A DNA stretch of 33,445 nucleotides from Kiritimatiellales bacterium (lineage in GTDB: Bacteria; Verrucomicrobiota; Kiritimatiellia; UBA8416; JAIOPI01): positions 1-33,445 of the forward strand of contig CAMFEP010000008.1 in the NCBI GenBank assembly GCA_945949405.1. Reading direction: 5' to 3'. Shown in pieces: positions 25,710 through 33,445 of this stretch. Both the position numbers and the translations under genes were made by a program. Each line of letters opens with the position of its first letter. Within the stretch, counting starts at the first letter, position 1. The notes beneath the pieces are model-generated. The model ran no database searches. It was not told where the DNA came from and saw nothing but the letters and a program-made list of their open reading frames with translations.

Positions 25710-27662
25710 TCAAAAATACAAATTCACCCGCACGTGCGCTTCCTGAAACTCGTATGCATCCCGCCGCACCGTGGACAGCTCCATGCTGATGCTGCGATTC
25801 GGTGTCAGGCTAAAATCCTGGCCCCACGTCAGCGCGATATCCCAAAATTCCACCCCCAGGGCATAGTACGTGGCACGCGCCTCGATCAGATGCTTCCAGC
25901 GTGGCCCCACCATCGCCATCACCCCCACCGCAGGGCCCATGCCGATTGCATAATCCTCGTCACCAAGCCGCGGCCCCGCCAGGCCACGCGCCTCCACCCA
26001 ACCATATCCCAGCGCACCGCCGCGTGACTCCGCCGCCAGCCCCGCACCCGTCTGCGCCTGCAACACGAGTCGATCCCCCGCCTCGCCTCGATCCGCTTGC
26101 TCCGCTCCCGCGCTGAATTTCCATGAGCCTGGCGCAAAGAAATCGTCACGCGCCGCAATCGATTCCACATGCACCACATCCAGGCGCTGGAGACGGAAAT
26201 AGTCGCGCTCGAAATCGTAGCGCGTCTCCGTACTCAAAAACTGAATTTCGGCCCCCTTTTCGTAGCCCGCATCGTTGTCCAGTAGCGCATGGTAGGCGAT
26301 GCGCCCGCGCAGTGACGCAAATACATCGTCTTCCCGCACCCCGACCCCCGTGGATAGGCGCATCGGCGCATGCCCGTGATCCGGCCGGGGCGGTGGCGGG
26401 ATTGTGTTGGCCTCTACCGGGAGCGCCCCCAGCTTGCTGCGCGCGCGCAACGTATCCATCAGCATGGGACTGTAACGCGCCTTGGCCAGTTTTTCCTCGG
26501 TGTACAAATACTGGATGTACTCCGACGCCAGCTCCAGCACCACGGCCCGGTTGGTCGGATCCGGCACCGTCATTGCAAGATCCGCCACATTGGTCTGACC
26601 GCGCGCCACCCTTCGCGCCAGCGCGCGCTCCGGCGCATCCAACTGTTTGGCCAGATGCCGGATGCGCGTGACCTGCGACGGCCGGTATTGTACGTCCGTC
26701 ACCAGCCCCCGCCCGTCAATAGCTTTGACGGTATCAATGGGGATCACGAACCAGTCATGCACATCGCTCAAACCCAATTCCGGCCGAGCCACTTCCAGCA
26801 GGAAATACAAATTGTAGGCACAATTTTCGCTGAAGAAGAAATAGCGGCTCCAGATGTTTTGTAGCTCCCACGCGTGCCCAATCATGCGCTCCACTTCGTT
26901 GGACGAAAAATCCAGGTTGTATTCCCAGACGTCGCGGTGCCCGATGTCGCCGTACTGCTCGACCTTCTCGTAGTATGGCTGGATACTGTAAAATCCGGGA
27001 TACATACCTGCCATTCCAGCAAAAGCAAACAACGGACCAAAGCTAGTGTTTACTTTGGCTGCATAGCTTACAGATTTTGCTAAAAGCCTGTTTTTTTCAC
27101 GCGAATCGAAGACCAATAGTGTGTGACCAAACATCGAAGCCGGACCGTTCATGTAGGCCGCGGGAAAGACCAGCGTCACGTGGGTGACATCCAGATAATA
27201 ACTGACCAAGTTGAACTTCGCACATTCGGGCACCGGCAGTTGCGCCGGATCGATGGTCAGCTTCTCCCGCAGCCAGGTGTAACGGGCAACAAAGCGGCAG
27301 ACCGGGTGCTCGAGCTCATTCGTCCCCGCGGGTCGAAAAAATGCCCGCAAAGTCGCCGCCAGTTCATGGCGCGGATTAAACTTGCCGTCGGGCGCGCTAA
27401 AAAATCGAGGATCATCGACCAGGCTGACGTATCCGCCCAGTAGCGCGGGCTTGTAATGCAACAGGCTGTGCCACGTGGGATCGGCATAAAGCCGCAAACC
27501 CTCGGCCTGCGCCACCAACGCTTCGGCGTAGTTGGTCTCGCCGCCTGGAGGGCGAGGCTGTGCCGAGCCGTCCGCCAGGACGGTGTTACCAACAAAAATC
27601 AGGATGAAAAAAGCGACAGGCCGCCAAGGCAGCCTGTCGCTTCGTCGATCAACGGCTTGCAC
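25710..27662 (-). CDS. DUF4105 (Lnb N-terminal periplasmic-like) protein with C-terminal outer-membrane beta-barrel
   Basis: AAYMNGPASMFGHTLLVFDS, ENCAYNLYFLLEVARPEL; C-terminal ~240 aa of alternating strands ending HVRVNLYF. GTG start at 27662. Confidence 0.85.
   Translation of the reverse strand: MQAVDRRSDRLPWRPVAFFILIFVGNTVLADGSAQPRPPGGETNYAEALVAQAEGLRLYADPTWHSLLHYKPALLGGYVSLVDDPRFFSAPDGKFNPRHELAATLRAFFRPAGTNELEHPVCRFVARYTWLREKLTIDPAQLPVPECAKFNLVSYYLDVTHVTLVFPAAYMNGPASMFGHTLLVFDSREKNRLLAKSVSYAAKVNTSFGPLFAFAGMAGMYPGFYSIQPYYEKVEQYGDIGHRDVWEYNLDFSSNEVERMIGHAWELQNIWSRYFFFSENCAYNLYFLLEVARPELGLSDVHDWFVIPIDTVKAIDGRGLVTDVQYRPSQVTRIRHLAKQLDAPERALARRVARGQTNVADLAMTVPDPTNRAVVLELASEYIQYLYTEEKLAKARYSPMLMDTLRARSKLGALPVEANTIPPPPRPDHGHAPMRLSTGVGVREDDVFASLRGRIAYHALLDNDAGYEKGAEIQFLSTETRYDFERDYFRLQRLDVVHVESIAARDDFFAPGSWKFSAGAEQADRGEAGDRLVLQAQTGAGLAAESRGGALGYGWVEARGLAGPRLGDEDYAIGMGPAVGVMAMVGPRWKHLIEARATYYALGVEFWDIALTWGQDFSLTPNRSISMELSTVRRDAYEFQEAHVRVNLYF
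27607..27642 (-). terminator. Rho-independent terminator after the DUF3015 gene, inside the DUF4105 signal-peptide codons
   Basis: Minus strand AAGCGACAGGC-tgccttggcg-GCCTGTCGCTT-TTTT: 11-bp perfect stem and T tract. Confidence 0.8.
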
Positions 27663-27666
27663 GAAA

Positions 27667-28134
27667 TTAGCCGTTGAGCACCTTGTCCATGTTGCGCACG
27701 ACGTCCATGGACGTCACTTCGCTCGTGGGGAAGATGCTTTCGAAGCTGCCCTGCAGTTTCGCGAACAGGTCAGCGCGTCCGGTCGCCGACACGTCCATCA
27801 GGTCCGCCAGCGCGTTCAGGGACTCACCCTGGCCCGCCGCCACGTCCATGATCAACTGGTCCATGTTCTCCGCCACATACTGCTGCACCCGGGTGTTGGA
27901 TGCCATGCCCGCGTGCGGCTCGCACTCCAGCGTGCCCGACGAGATACCGAACGTCTGATTGCCGCAAATGGCACCGTTCAGGAAGGTGGCGGCCAACTGC
28001 GACAGCATCGTCGGCTCCTGATCGCCCAGCGCCATCGTACCCAAGCCACAACCGCAGTTATCACGAATCGTTCCCGCCGCAAACGTACCCGTCGCCGCCA
28101 GCGCCACTGCCAGGATCAATACCTGTTTCTTCAC
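27667..28134 (-). CDS. DUF3015 family secreted protein, 155 aa
   Basis: GTG start with GGAGG ribosome-binding site; signal peptide; AAGTIRDNCGCGLGTMALG, GNQTFGISSGTLEC, YVAENMDQLIMDVAAGQGESL. Confidence 0.85.
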   Translation of the reverse strand: MKKQVLILAVALAATGTFAAGTIRDNCGCGLGTMALGDQEPTMLSQLAATFLNGAICGNQTFGISSGTLECEPHAGMASNTRVQQYVAENMDQLIMDVAAGQGESLNALADLMDVSATGRADLFAKLQGSFESIFPTSEVTSMDVVRNMDKVLNG

Positions 28135-28158
28135 TGCGACCTCCTGCCTTATTGTTAC

Positions 28159-28202
28159 ATGCGGAAGGTTTATGCGGCACCTCGCCGCGCGAACTTCCGC
28201 AT
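28159..28202. repeat. Nested inverted repeat in the DUF3015 leader / divergent intergenic region
   Basis: ATGCGGAAG...CTTCCGCAT (9 bp perfect) enclosing GCGGC-acctc-GCCGC. Confidence 0.65.
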
Positions 28203-28288
28203 ACGTTGGGATCAGCGTGCGACGTCCAGTGGAAACCTTCAAGCGAAAAAGACTGGCGTAAGATCGATTTCCGATTTCAAATGGGGGC

Positions 28289-29149
28289 ATGCGCAACCCC
28301 CGCATACTGCTGATTATCGCGTCCCTTGCCCTCGGCGGATGCGCCAACGGCCTTTTCTATCAACCCAATCACGTCGTCTATCAAACCCCGGAGCGCCACC
28401 ACCTCACCTACACGAATGTCGTTTTCCACAGCGCCGACGGCACGCCCCTTACCGGTTGGTTCATCCCTGCGGTTGGCCCACCGCTCGGCACCGTCGTGCA
28501 CTTGCACGGCAACGCGCAGAACATGACCGCCCATTTTTCGTTTGTCGACTGGCTTCCCGCCGAAAGATTCAACGTCTTCGTCTTCGACTACCGGGGCTAC
28601 GGCCAGTCCGCCGGCTCGCCCGACCGCAAACACCTCTACGAAGATTCGCTTGCCGCCCTGCAGTATGTGGCCACGCGCCCCGATGTAGATCCGCAACGCC
28701 TGCTGGTTCTGGGCCAGAGCCTCGGCGGAGCCAATGCCATCGCCGTGCTGGCGCGCCATGACTTCCCCGGGGTGCGCGCCATCGTGATCGACTCCACCTT
28801 TTCGTCCTACCGCACGATCGTCCGCGACAAAATCGCCCTGATCCCAATCTTGAGCCTGTTGCGCTGGCCCCTGTCATTCGTTGTGGTCAGCAACGGCTAC
28901 AGCCCCGATGCCGGCGTAAAGCGCCTGCCCCACGTCCCCGTCTTGTTCATCCACGGCACCGCTGACACCGTGATCCCTTTTCAGCACGGAAAAACGCTCT
29001 TCGCCCTCGCCAACGAGCCCAAACAGTTTTGGATTGTTGATAAAGGCAATCACACCGATGCGCTCACGCGTTTTCGTCGCCAGTATGCGCCGCTCCTCGT
29101 GGATTTCTTCAATCAGGCGTTGGAAGCGAATGCCGAGGAGAGCAAGTAA
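28289..29149 (+). CDS. Alpha/beta hydrolase (S33-type), lipoprotein
   Basis: Lipobox LALGGC; HLHGNAQNM, FVFDYRGYGQSAGSP, VLGQSLGGANAIAV, FIHGTADTVIPF, KGNHTD. Confidence 0.92.
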   Translation: MRNPRILLIIASLALGGCANGLFYQPNHVVYQTPERHHLTYTNVVFHSADGTPLTGWFIPAVGPPLGTVVHLHGNAQNMTAHFSFVDWLPAERFNVFVFDYRGYGQSAGSPDRKHLYEDSLAALQYVATRPDVDPQRLLVLGQSLGGANAIAVLARHDFPGVRAIVIDSTFSSYRTIVRDKIALIPILSLLRWPLSFVVVSNGYSPDAGVKRLPHVPVLFIHGTADTVIPFQHGKTLFALANEPKQFWIVDKGNHTDALTRFRRQYAPLLVDFFNQALEANAEESK

Positions 29150-29156
29150 TTTGTAG

Positions 29157-29177
29157 GGGCGCTTGTACCAAGCGCCC
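29157..29177. repeat. 9-bp palindromic hairpin between convergent genes (REP-like)
   Basis: GGGCGCTTG-TAC-CAAGCGCCC preceded by TTGTAG; no T tract on either strand. Confidence 0.6.
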
Positions 29178-29186
29178 AAAGGGACT

Positions 29187-32100
29187 CTAACGCACCAACT
29201 TAACCGTCCGAATCTGAAACGGCCCAAACGGTAACCGCACCGCGCCGTTGCGCAGGGCCAGTTTTTTCAACGGCCGCTCCATCAAATCCGTCTCCCACGC
29301 GGCGCGCACCGGCCAGGCCAGGCGCAACGTCACCGCTTCACGCGCCCCATGCGCCTCGTAGAGCCGCACCACCACACCCGCATCGTCCTCGGCTTTCTTG
29401 ACCGTGTCGATGATCACCCCACCGTCGCTCACCGCGAGCGCGCTGTGCGTCGCAGCCAATCGCCCCGCGTGGGAACGCACCACGTCCCCTGCCAGCGGAA
29501 CGTTGAGCCCATACCCTTCACGCACAACCCCGTTGGTGAAATCGCCCGCATGCGGGAACAGCGCATAGGTCAGAACATGGGGTTTGTTGATATCGGCCGT
29601 CGGATCCGGTTCTTTCGGTGCACGCAGCAATGACAAGCCCAGCACGTTGCCGCGCACGTCGTACCCATACTTGCAGTCGTTGAGCAATGCCACCCCGTAC
29701 CCCGGCTCGGAAAGGTCGGCCCACTTTTGCCCCGCCACTTCAAACTGCGCAAAATCCCTCGGCATGTTCGTGTGCGTCGGGCGTTCGACATTGCCGAACT
29801 GAATCTCGAAGCGCGCGCGATCGGCGCGCACGTTCACCGGAAACGCCACTTTCAATAAAACATTCTTCTCATTGCCCCACTCAACGCGCGTCACGAAATC
29901 CAGTCGCGCGCTGCCCGCCTCCAGCACGAGCTCTTGCGTCACCCGCGACTTGCCAATGCGCCGCACGATCCGCAGCACACCGCGCACCGCCCCCGACTCA
30001 ATCACCACCACGGAATCGAGCCGACCGTCGATTTCCAACGGCTTGTTCTTATAAAAATGATCCACATCCCATGCCGCCCAGTCGTTGGGTTTGTCTTCGT
30101 AGAGTGTAAGTCGGTTCCCCACAGCCCCCGCTGCCAGCACCTCGCGTCCATTGCGCTTGTCGCGGATGCGCCGGACCCGCCCCTGCCGGTCCAACCGCAC
30201 CTGCAACACGTCATTTTCCAAAAGTGTCGCCGTCGCCTTCACCACCGGTGCCGCCACGCGTCCCGGCACCAGCCGGCAGACAGCATGCCCGATCGAAGGA
30301 ACGCTTGCCTGGAACCGCGCCTGTCCATCCGCCCCAATCTGCACCGGCACCTCACGGCCGTCGGGCAACACAGCCTTGACCCCGCCCCGGCCAGCGACAC
30401 CCTTGCGCGGCACCGCCACGACGCCCTGACGATCCCACGACAGCGCATTGCGCACCAGCACCGCCACCCCTGCCCCGCGCGTATCCACCTTCGCCGCATA
30501 TTGACTCACCGCCCGCTCGCGCACCCCGGCAAGCTGCTGGAGCGCCTCGGCGTACTGCCGATCCGAATCCTTGTACACCAGTGCGATCGAACTGCCGGGA
30601 ATGATGTCGTGGAACTGATTGAGCAGGACAACCTTCCAAATCGCATTCAGGCGGCGCTGATCGTAGCGCCCGCCCCCGGCCAGCCCCAGCGCCGACACCA
30701 TTTCCGTCTCGCGCAACAGCAATTCACACAGGCGGTTAAAGCGCTTGTTGTAACCCTGCGTCGTTAGCGTCCCACGATGCAGTTCGAGATACAATTCGCC
30801 AACCCAGCGCGGCAAGTGTGCGGCTTCCCCCGCAAGCCGGTCAAAAAAGGCCTCCGGCCCCATCGGTTCGAGCTTGGGCATACCCTCGAGATCGCGATAA
30901 CGCCGCATGCGCTCGATGTGCCGCCGCGTCGGACCCCCGCCCCCGTCGCCATAGCCAAAGGGAATCATCTGCAGCGAGGACCGATCCTTTTCCCTGAAAG
31001 CCCGCTCGGCGAAGCGAACTTCCGAGGCGTGCAACTCGCTGTTGTAAGTCGACACCGGCGGAAAATGCGCCAGCACCGTGGACCCGTCGATCCCCTCCCA
31101 ATGGAACGAGTGGTACGGGAAGGTCGTGATGCTATTCCACGAGATTTTTTGCGTCAGGAAATACGGAATCCCGCTCAAGCGCAACAACTGTGGCAGCGCC
31201 CCCGAATACCCAAACACGTCCGGCAGCCACAGGCAGCGCACGTCGTGGCCGAATTCTTTCTTGAAAAAGCGCGTGCCGTGCAAAATCTGCCGCACGAGAC
31301 TTTCTCCACTCGTGACGTTGCAGTCCGCCTCGATCCACATCGCCCCCGTGGGTATCCATTGCCCGGCCTTCGCCTTCTCGCGGATGCGGCGGTAAAGCGC
31401 CGGATAGCGGTCGCGCGTGAATTCATAGAGATGCGGCTGGCTTTGCACGAATTTGAAATCGGGATATTCATCCATCAACGCGAGGACATTGGAAAATGTT
31501 CGCCCGCATTTGCGCATCGTTTCCGCCAGCGGCCAGAGCCAGGCCACGTCAATATGCGCATGCCCGATAGCCGCCACAGTTTGCGCCGATGGCACCGCTT
31601 TCCGCCGGTACAGCGGCGCCAGCGCCCGCCGCAGCCGGCGCGCCGATGCGCGCACCGCGGCGCGACTCGTATCGGCATAATCGAACAGATCCACCGCCCG
31701 TCCCAATTCAAAGACCAGCTTCGCGCGGCGCGTATCTTCCGGCTCAACCACCCGGTGCATCCGTTGCCAAAAATCCCAGTGGTGTTCCGCCAGCATCCCC
31801 TGGAGCGCGTTCAAATCGTGCGATGCATCCCACACCTCCCGGTTGAACACCGCCAGCGTGGGTGCCTCCATGGTTCGGCGCGCATACCGCCCCTGGCGTT
31901 CGTTGCACGCCGCCTCCACAAAAAGCTCCACACGCTCTCCACCCCGGGCCCGTTTGAACAACAGCAAATCGTGGCGGTTCGCATCCAGCCCTTGCACAGG
32001 GACGTCGTTCCAAAAAATGATGCACTCGCCATGCGGGCGGAAGAGCAGCGACACCGGTTCCCCGCGAAAGGCACGCGGCACCTGAAGCCGAATCCGGAAC

Positions 32101-32318
32101 CACGCCGTGGACCACGGCGTGCCCCACAGTTGGCCATCCTTGACCGGCTTGTAGCGCAACCGCCTGGCCTCGGCCAGCGGCAGGTGCTCCATGGTTTCCG
32201 CCATGGCCACCTCAACGGGCTGGGCCTCCCCCCAAATCAATCCCTCAATCTCTTTCGCACGCTGCTCAATCTTACGGATCTCGATGCTCCGAATGCGATC
32301 CATGCCTTCATTTGCCAT
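29187..32318 (-). CDS. Glycoside hydrolase family 38 alpha-mannosidase
   Basis: AAIGHAHIDVAWLWPLAETMRKCGRTFSNVLALMDEYPDFKFVQSQPHLYEF, GAMWIEADCNVTSGESLVRQILHG, LWLPDVFGYSGALPQL. Confidence 0.96.
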   Translation of the reverse strand: MANEGMDRIRSIEIRKIEQRAKEIEGLIWGEAQPVEVAMAETMEHLPLAEARRLRYKPVKDGQLWGTPWSTAWFRIRLQVPRAFRGEPVSLLFRPHGECIIFWNDVPVQGLDANRHDLLLFKRARGGERVELFVEAACNERQGRYARRTMEAPTLAVFNREVWDASHDLNALQGMLAEHHWDFWQRMHRVVEPEDTRRAKLVFELGRAVDLFDYADTSRAAVRASARRLRRALAPLYRRKAVPSAQTVAAIGHAHIDVAWLWPLAETMRKCGRTFSNVLALMDEYPDFKFVQSQPHLYEFTRDRYPALYRRIREKAKAGQWIPTGAMWIEADCNVTSGESLVRQILHGTRFFKKEFGHDVRCLWLPDVFGYSGALPQLLRLSGIPYFLTQKISWNSITTFPYHSFHWEGIDGSTVLAHFPPVSTYNSELHASEVRFAERAFREKDRSSLQMIPFGYGDGGGGPTRRHIERMRRYRDLEGMPKLEPMGPEAFFDRLAGEAAHLPRWVGELYLELHRGTLTTQGYNKRFNRLCELLLRETEMVSALGLAGGGRYDQRRLNAIWKVVLLNQFHDIIPGSSIALVYKDSDRQYAEALQQLAGVRERAVSQYAAKVDTRGAGVAVLVRNALSWDRQGVVAVPRKGVAGRGGVKAVLPDGREVPVQIGADGQARFQASVPSIGHAVCRLVPGRVAAPVVKATATLLENDVLQVRLDRQGRVRRIRDKRNGREVLAAGAVGNRLTLYEDKPNDWAAWDVDHFYKNKPLEIDGRLDSVVVIESGAVRGVLRIVRRIGKSRVTQELVLEAGSARLDFVTRVEWGNEKNVLLKVAFPVNVRADRARFEIQFGNVERPTHTNMPRDFAQFEVAGQKWADLSEPGYGVALLNDCKYGYDVRGNVLGLSLLRAPKEPDPTADINKPHVLTYALFPHAGDFTNGVVREGYGLNVPLAGDVVRSHAGRLAATHSALAVSDGGVIIDTVKKAEDDAGVVVRLYEAHGAREAVTLRLAWPVRAAWETDLMERPLKKLALRNGAVRLPFGPFQIRTVKLVR

Positions 32319-32397
32319 GTTATGTGCCTTTCCACATCCGTGTCATCCCCTCTGGGTCCGAGGACGTGAAATCCGTGGTGCCATCTGCCGCATAAAA

Positions 32398-33411
32398 TCA
32401 GTCCTTCGGTCGCACAAAATCCACGTCATCAAACACATCAAGTACGTCAGATTCGTGCTCCGCCGTATAAAGCACCTTCACGTTCGGTCCCGCATCCATC
32501 GTGAAATACACCGGCAGGCCCTGCTCCCGGACCTTCCAGATTTTCTGCATGATCCGCACGCTTTCGGGCAGCCAGTAGAGCACCGGCGGTGAGGCCGCCA
32601 GCATTGTGGCATGCATCGCCAGCGCGTTGCGCTCGGCCACCGCACCCGTACGCGTGAAATCGTGCTCCACAAGCGCCGCCTTGATTTCCCCAAAATCGTG
32701 CGCCACCGTCGCCGGCCACGCGCGGTACAGCGGTGAGTTTGCCACGGTGCGCTGCATCGCCGCGCGTGAGCTCAATCCCTTCTCGGCTGTGGTGATCACC
32801 ACAAGCCCGATTCGCAATTCCGGCCAGGCCACCGGCAAGGGTTCCGCAAAACTATCCATGCCATCCGCCGCCACACCCGCATGCCATTCGACAAGCCCGT
32901 CAAACAACGAGCGCGCCGCGCTTCCACTCCCGAGCCGCGCCAGAATCGACATCGCGCGCGCTTCTAATCCCCAACCGAAAAGCCCATCCAATGCCCGCAC
33001 GAGTGCCGCAAATCCCGAGGCCGATGAGGCAAACCCCGCCGCCGTCGGAATCGTATTCACCGCCGCCACATCGAACACAAATCCGGGCGCAGGCCGGAAT
33101 AAATCCAAAAACTTCCGTACGCGCACCGCGAACTCACTGTCCGGCGCCAGGACGCGCCCATTGAGGGAAACCCAATCCTCCCCCTCGCCCGCGCGCAAGG
33201 TCACCCAGGAGCCCAATTTACCCAATGAGATCGACAGGCTCGATGTCACAGGCAGGTTGAGTTGCTCGTCGCGCTTGCCCCAATATTTGACCAGGGCAAT
33301 GTTGGAAGGCGCAAATGCCGTGGCTTCAATCCGTGCGGGCGCCCGCGAACGCTTCGCCAGTATCGCCGCCACCGCATCGGCTGCCGTTCGAATGTGACTA
33401 TTCTGTATCAC
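32398..33411 (-). CDS. mvaD: Diphosphomevalonate decarboxylase
   Basis: SNIALVKYWGKRDEQLNLPVTSSLSISL, AAGFASSASGFAALVRAL, GSGSAARSLFDG, YFTMDAGPNVKVL. GTG start. Confidence 0.94.
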   Translation of the reverse strand: MIQNSHIRTAADAVAAILAKRSRAPARIEATAFAPSNIALVKYWGKRDEQLNLPVTSSLSISLGKLGSWVTLRAGEGEDWVSLNGRVLAPDSEFAVRVRKFLDLFRPAPGFVFDVAAVNTIPTAAGFASSASGFAALVRALDGLFGWGLEARAMSILARLGSGSAARSLFDGLVEWHAGVAADGMDSFAEPLPVAWPELRIGLVVITTAEKGLSSRAAMQRTVANSPLYRAWPATVAHDFGEIKAALVEHDFTRTGAVAERNALAMHATMLAASPPVLYWLPESVRIMQKIWKVREQGLPVYFTMDAGPNVKVLYTAEHESDVLDVFDDVDFVRPKD

Positions 33412-33445
33412 GCGATTAACCCGCGACCCTCCGGGAGGGGCGGCC

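Noticed and set aside
30777-32369. 530-aa plus-strand ORF opposite the mannosidase gene
   Set aside because: Shadow ORF: low-complexity Arg/Pro/His-rich translation, antisense to a well-supported GH38 gene.
1-33445. CRISPR arrays, retron or defence-system genes
   Set aside because: No regularly spaced direct repeats, reverse transcriptase, Cas, restriction-modification or toxin-antitoxin signatures seen in the ORFs or intergenic regions.

Overview
The window is GC-rich bacterial chromosomal DNA. The gene content (giant LTD/CotH protein, choice-of-anchor-type beta-helix protein, GH38 mannosidase, mevalonate-pathway gene) suggests a PVC-like lineage such as Verrucomicrobiota or Kiritimatiellota; this is inference only. 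The left ~0.9 kb looks accessory: an IS3-type insertion end interrupts a secreted-protein gene, followed by a lone 3' half of a tRNA-Leu(GAG) that resembles an integration scar. The rest is mostly housekeeping: tRNA-Arg(ACG), uvrB, an FMN-riboswitch-controlled riboflavin operon (ribBA-ribH-nusB-ribD-ribE), a zinc-ribbon coiled-coil protein, RNase P RNA, an orphan GspC-like protein, and a minus-strand operon manC-ruvX-truA-rpe-lepA-lepB. Next come a beta-helix secreted protein convergent with a 2128-aa LTD/CotH/DUF2341/LamG protein, a SerA-like dehydrogenase, a DUF3015-DUF4105 pair, an alpha/beta hydrolase lipoprotein, a GH38 alpha-mannosidase and a diphosphomevalonate decarboxylase. The main leads are: (1) an intrinsic terminator whose hairpin is also the signal-peptide coding sequence of the DUF4105 protein; (2) an FMN riboswitch whose P2 is extended by an 8-bp GNRA-capped helix; (3) two unannotated micro-ORFs with ribosome-binding sites (45 aa and 38 aa); (4) the tRNA-Leu fragment and IS-fused gene at the left edge; (5) several strong inverted repeats at promoters and gene ends. 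I did not find an obvious large novel system such as a CRISPR array, defence island or retron.
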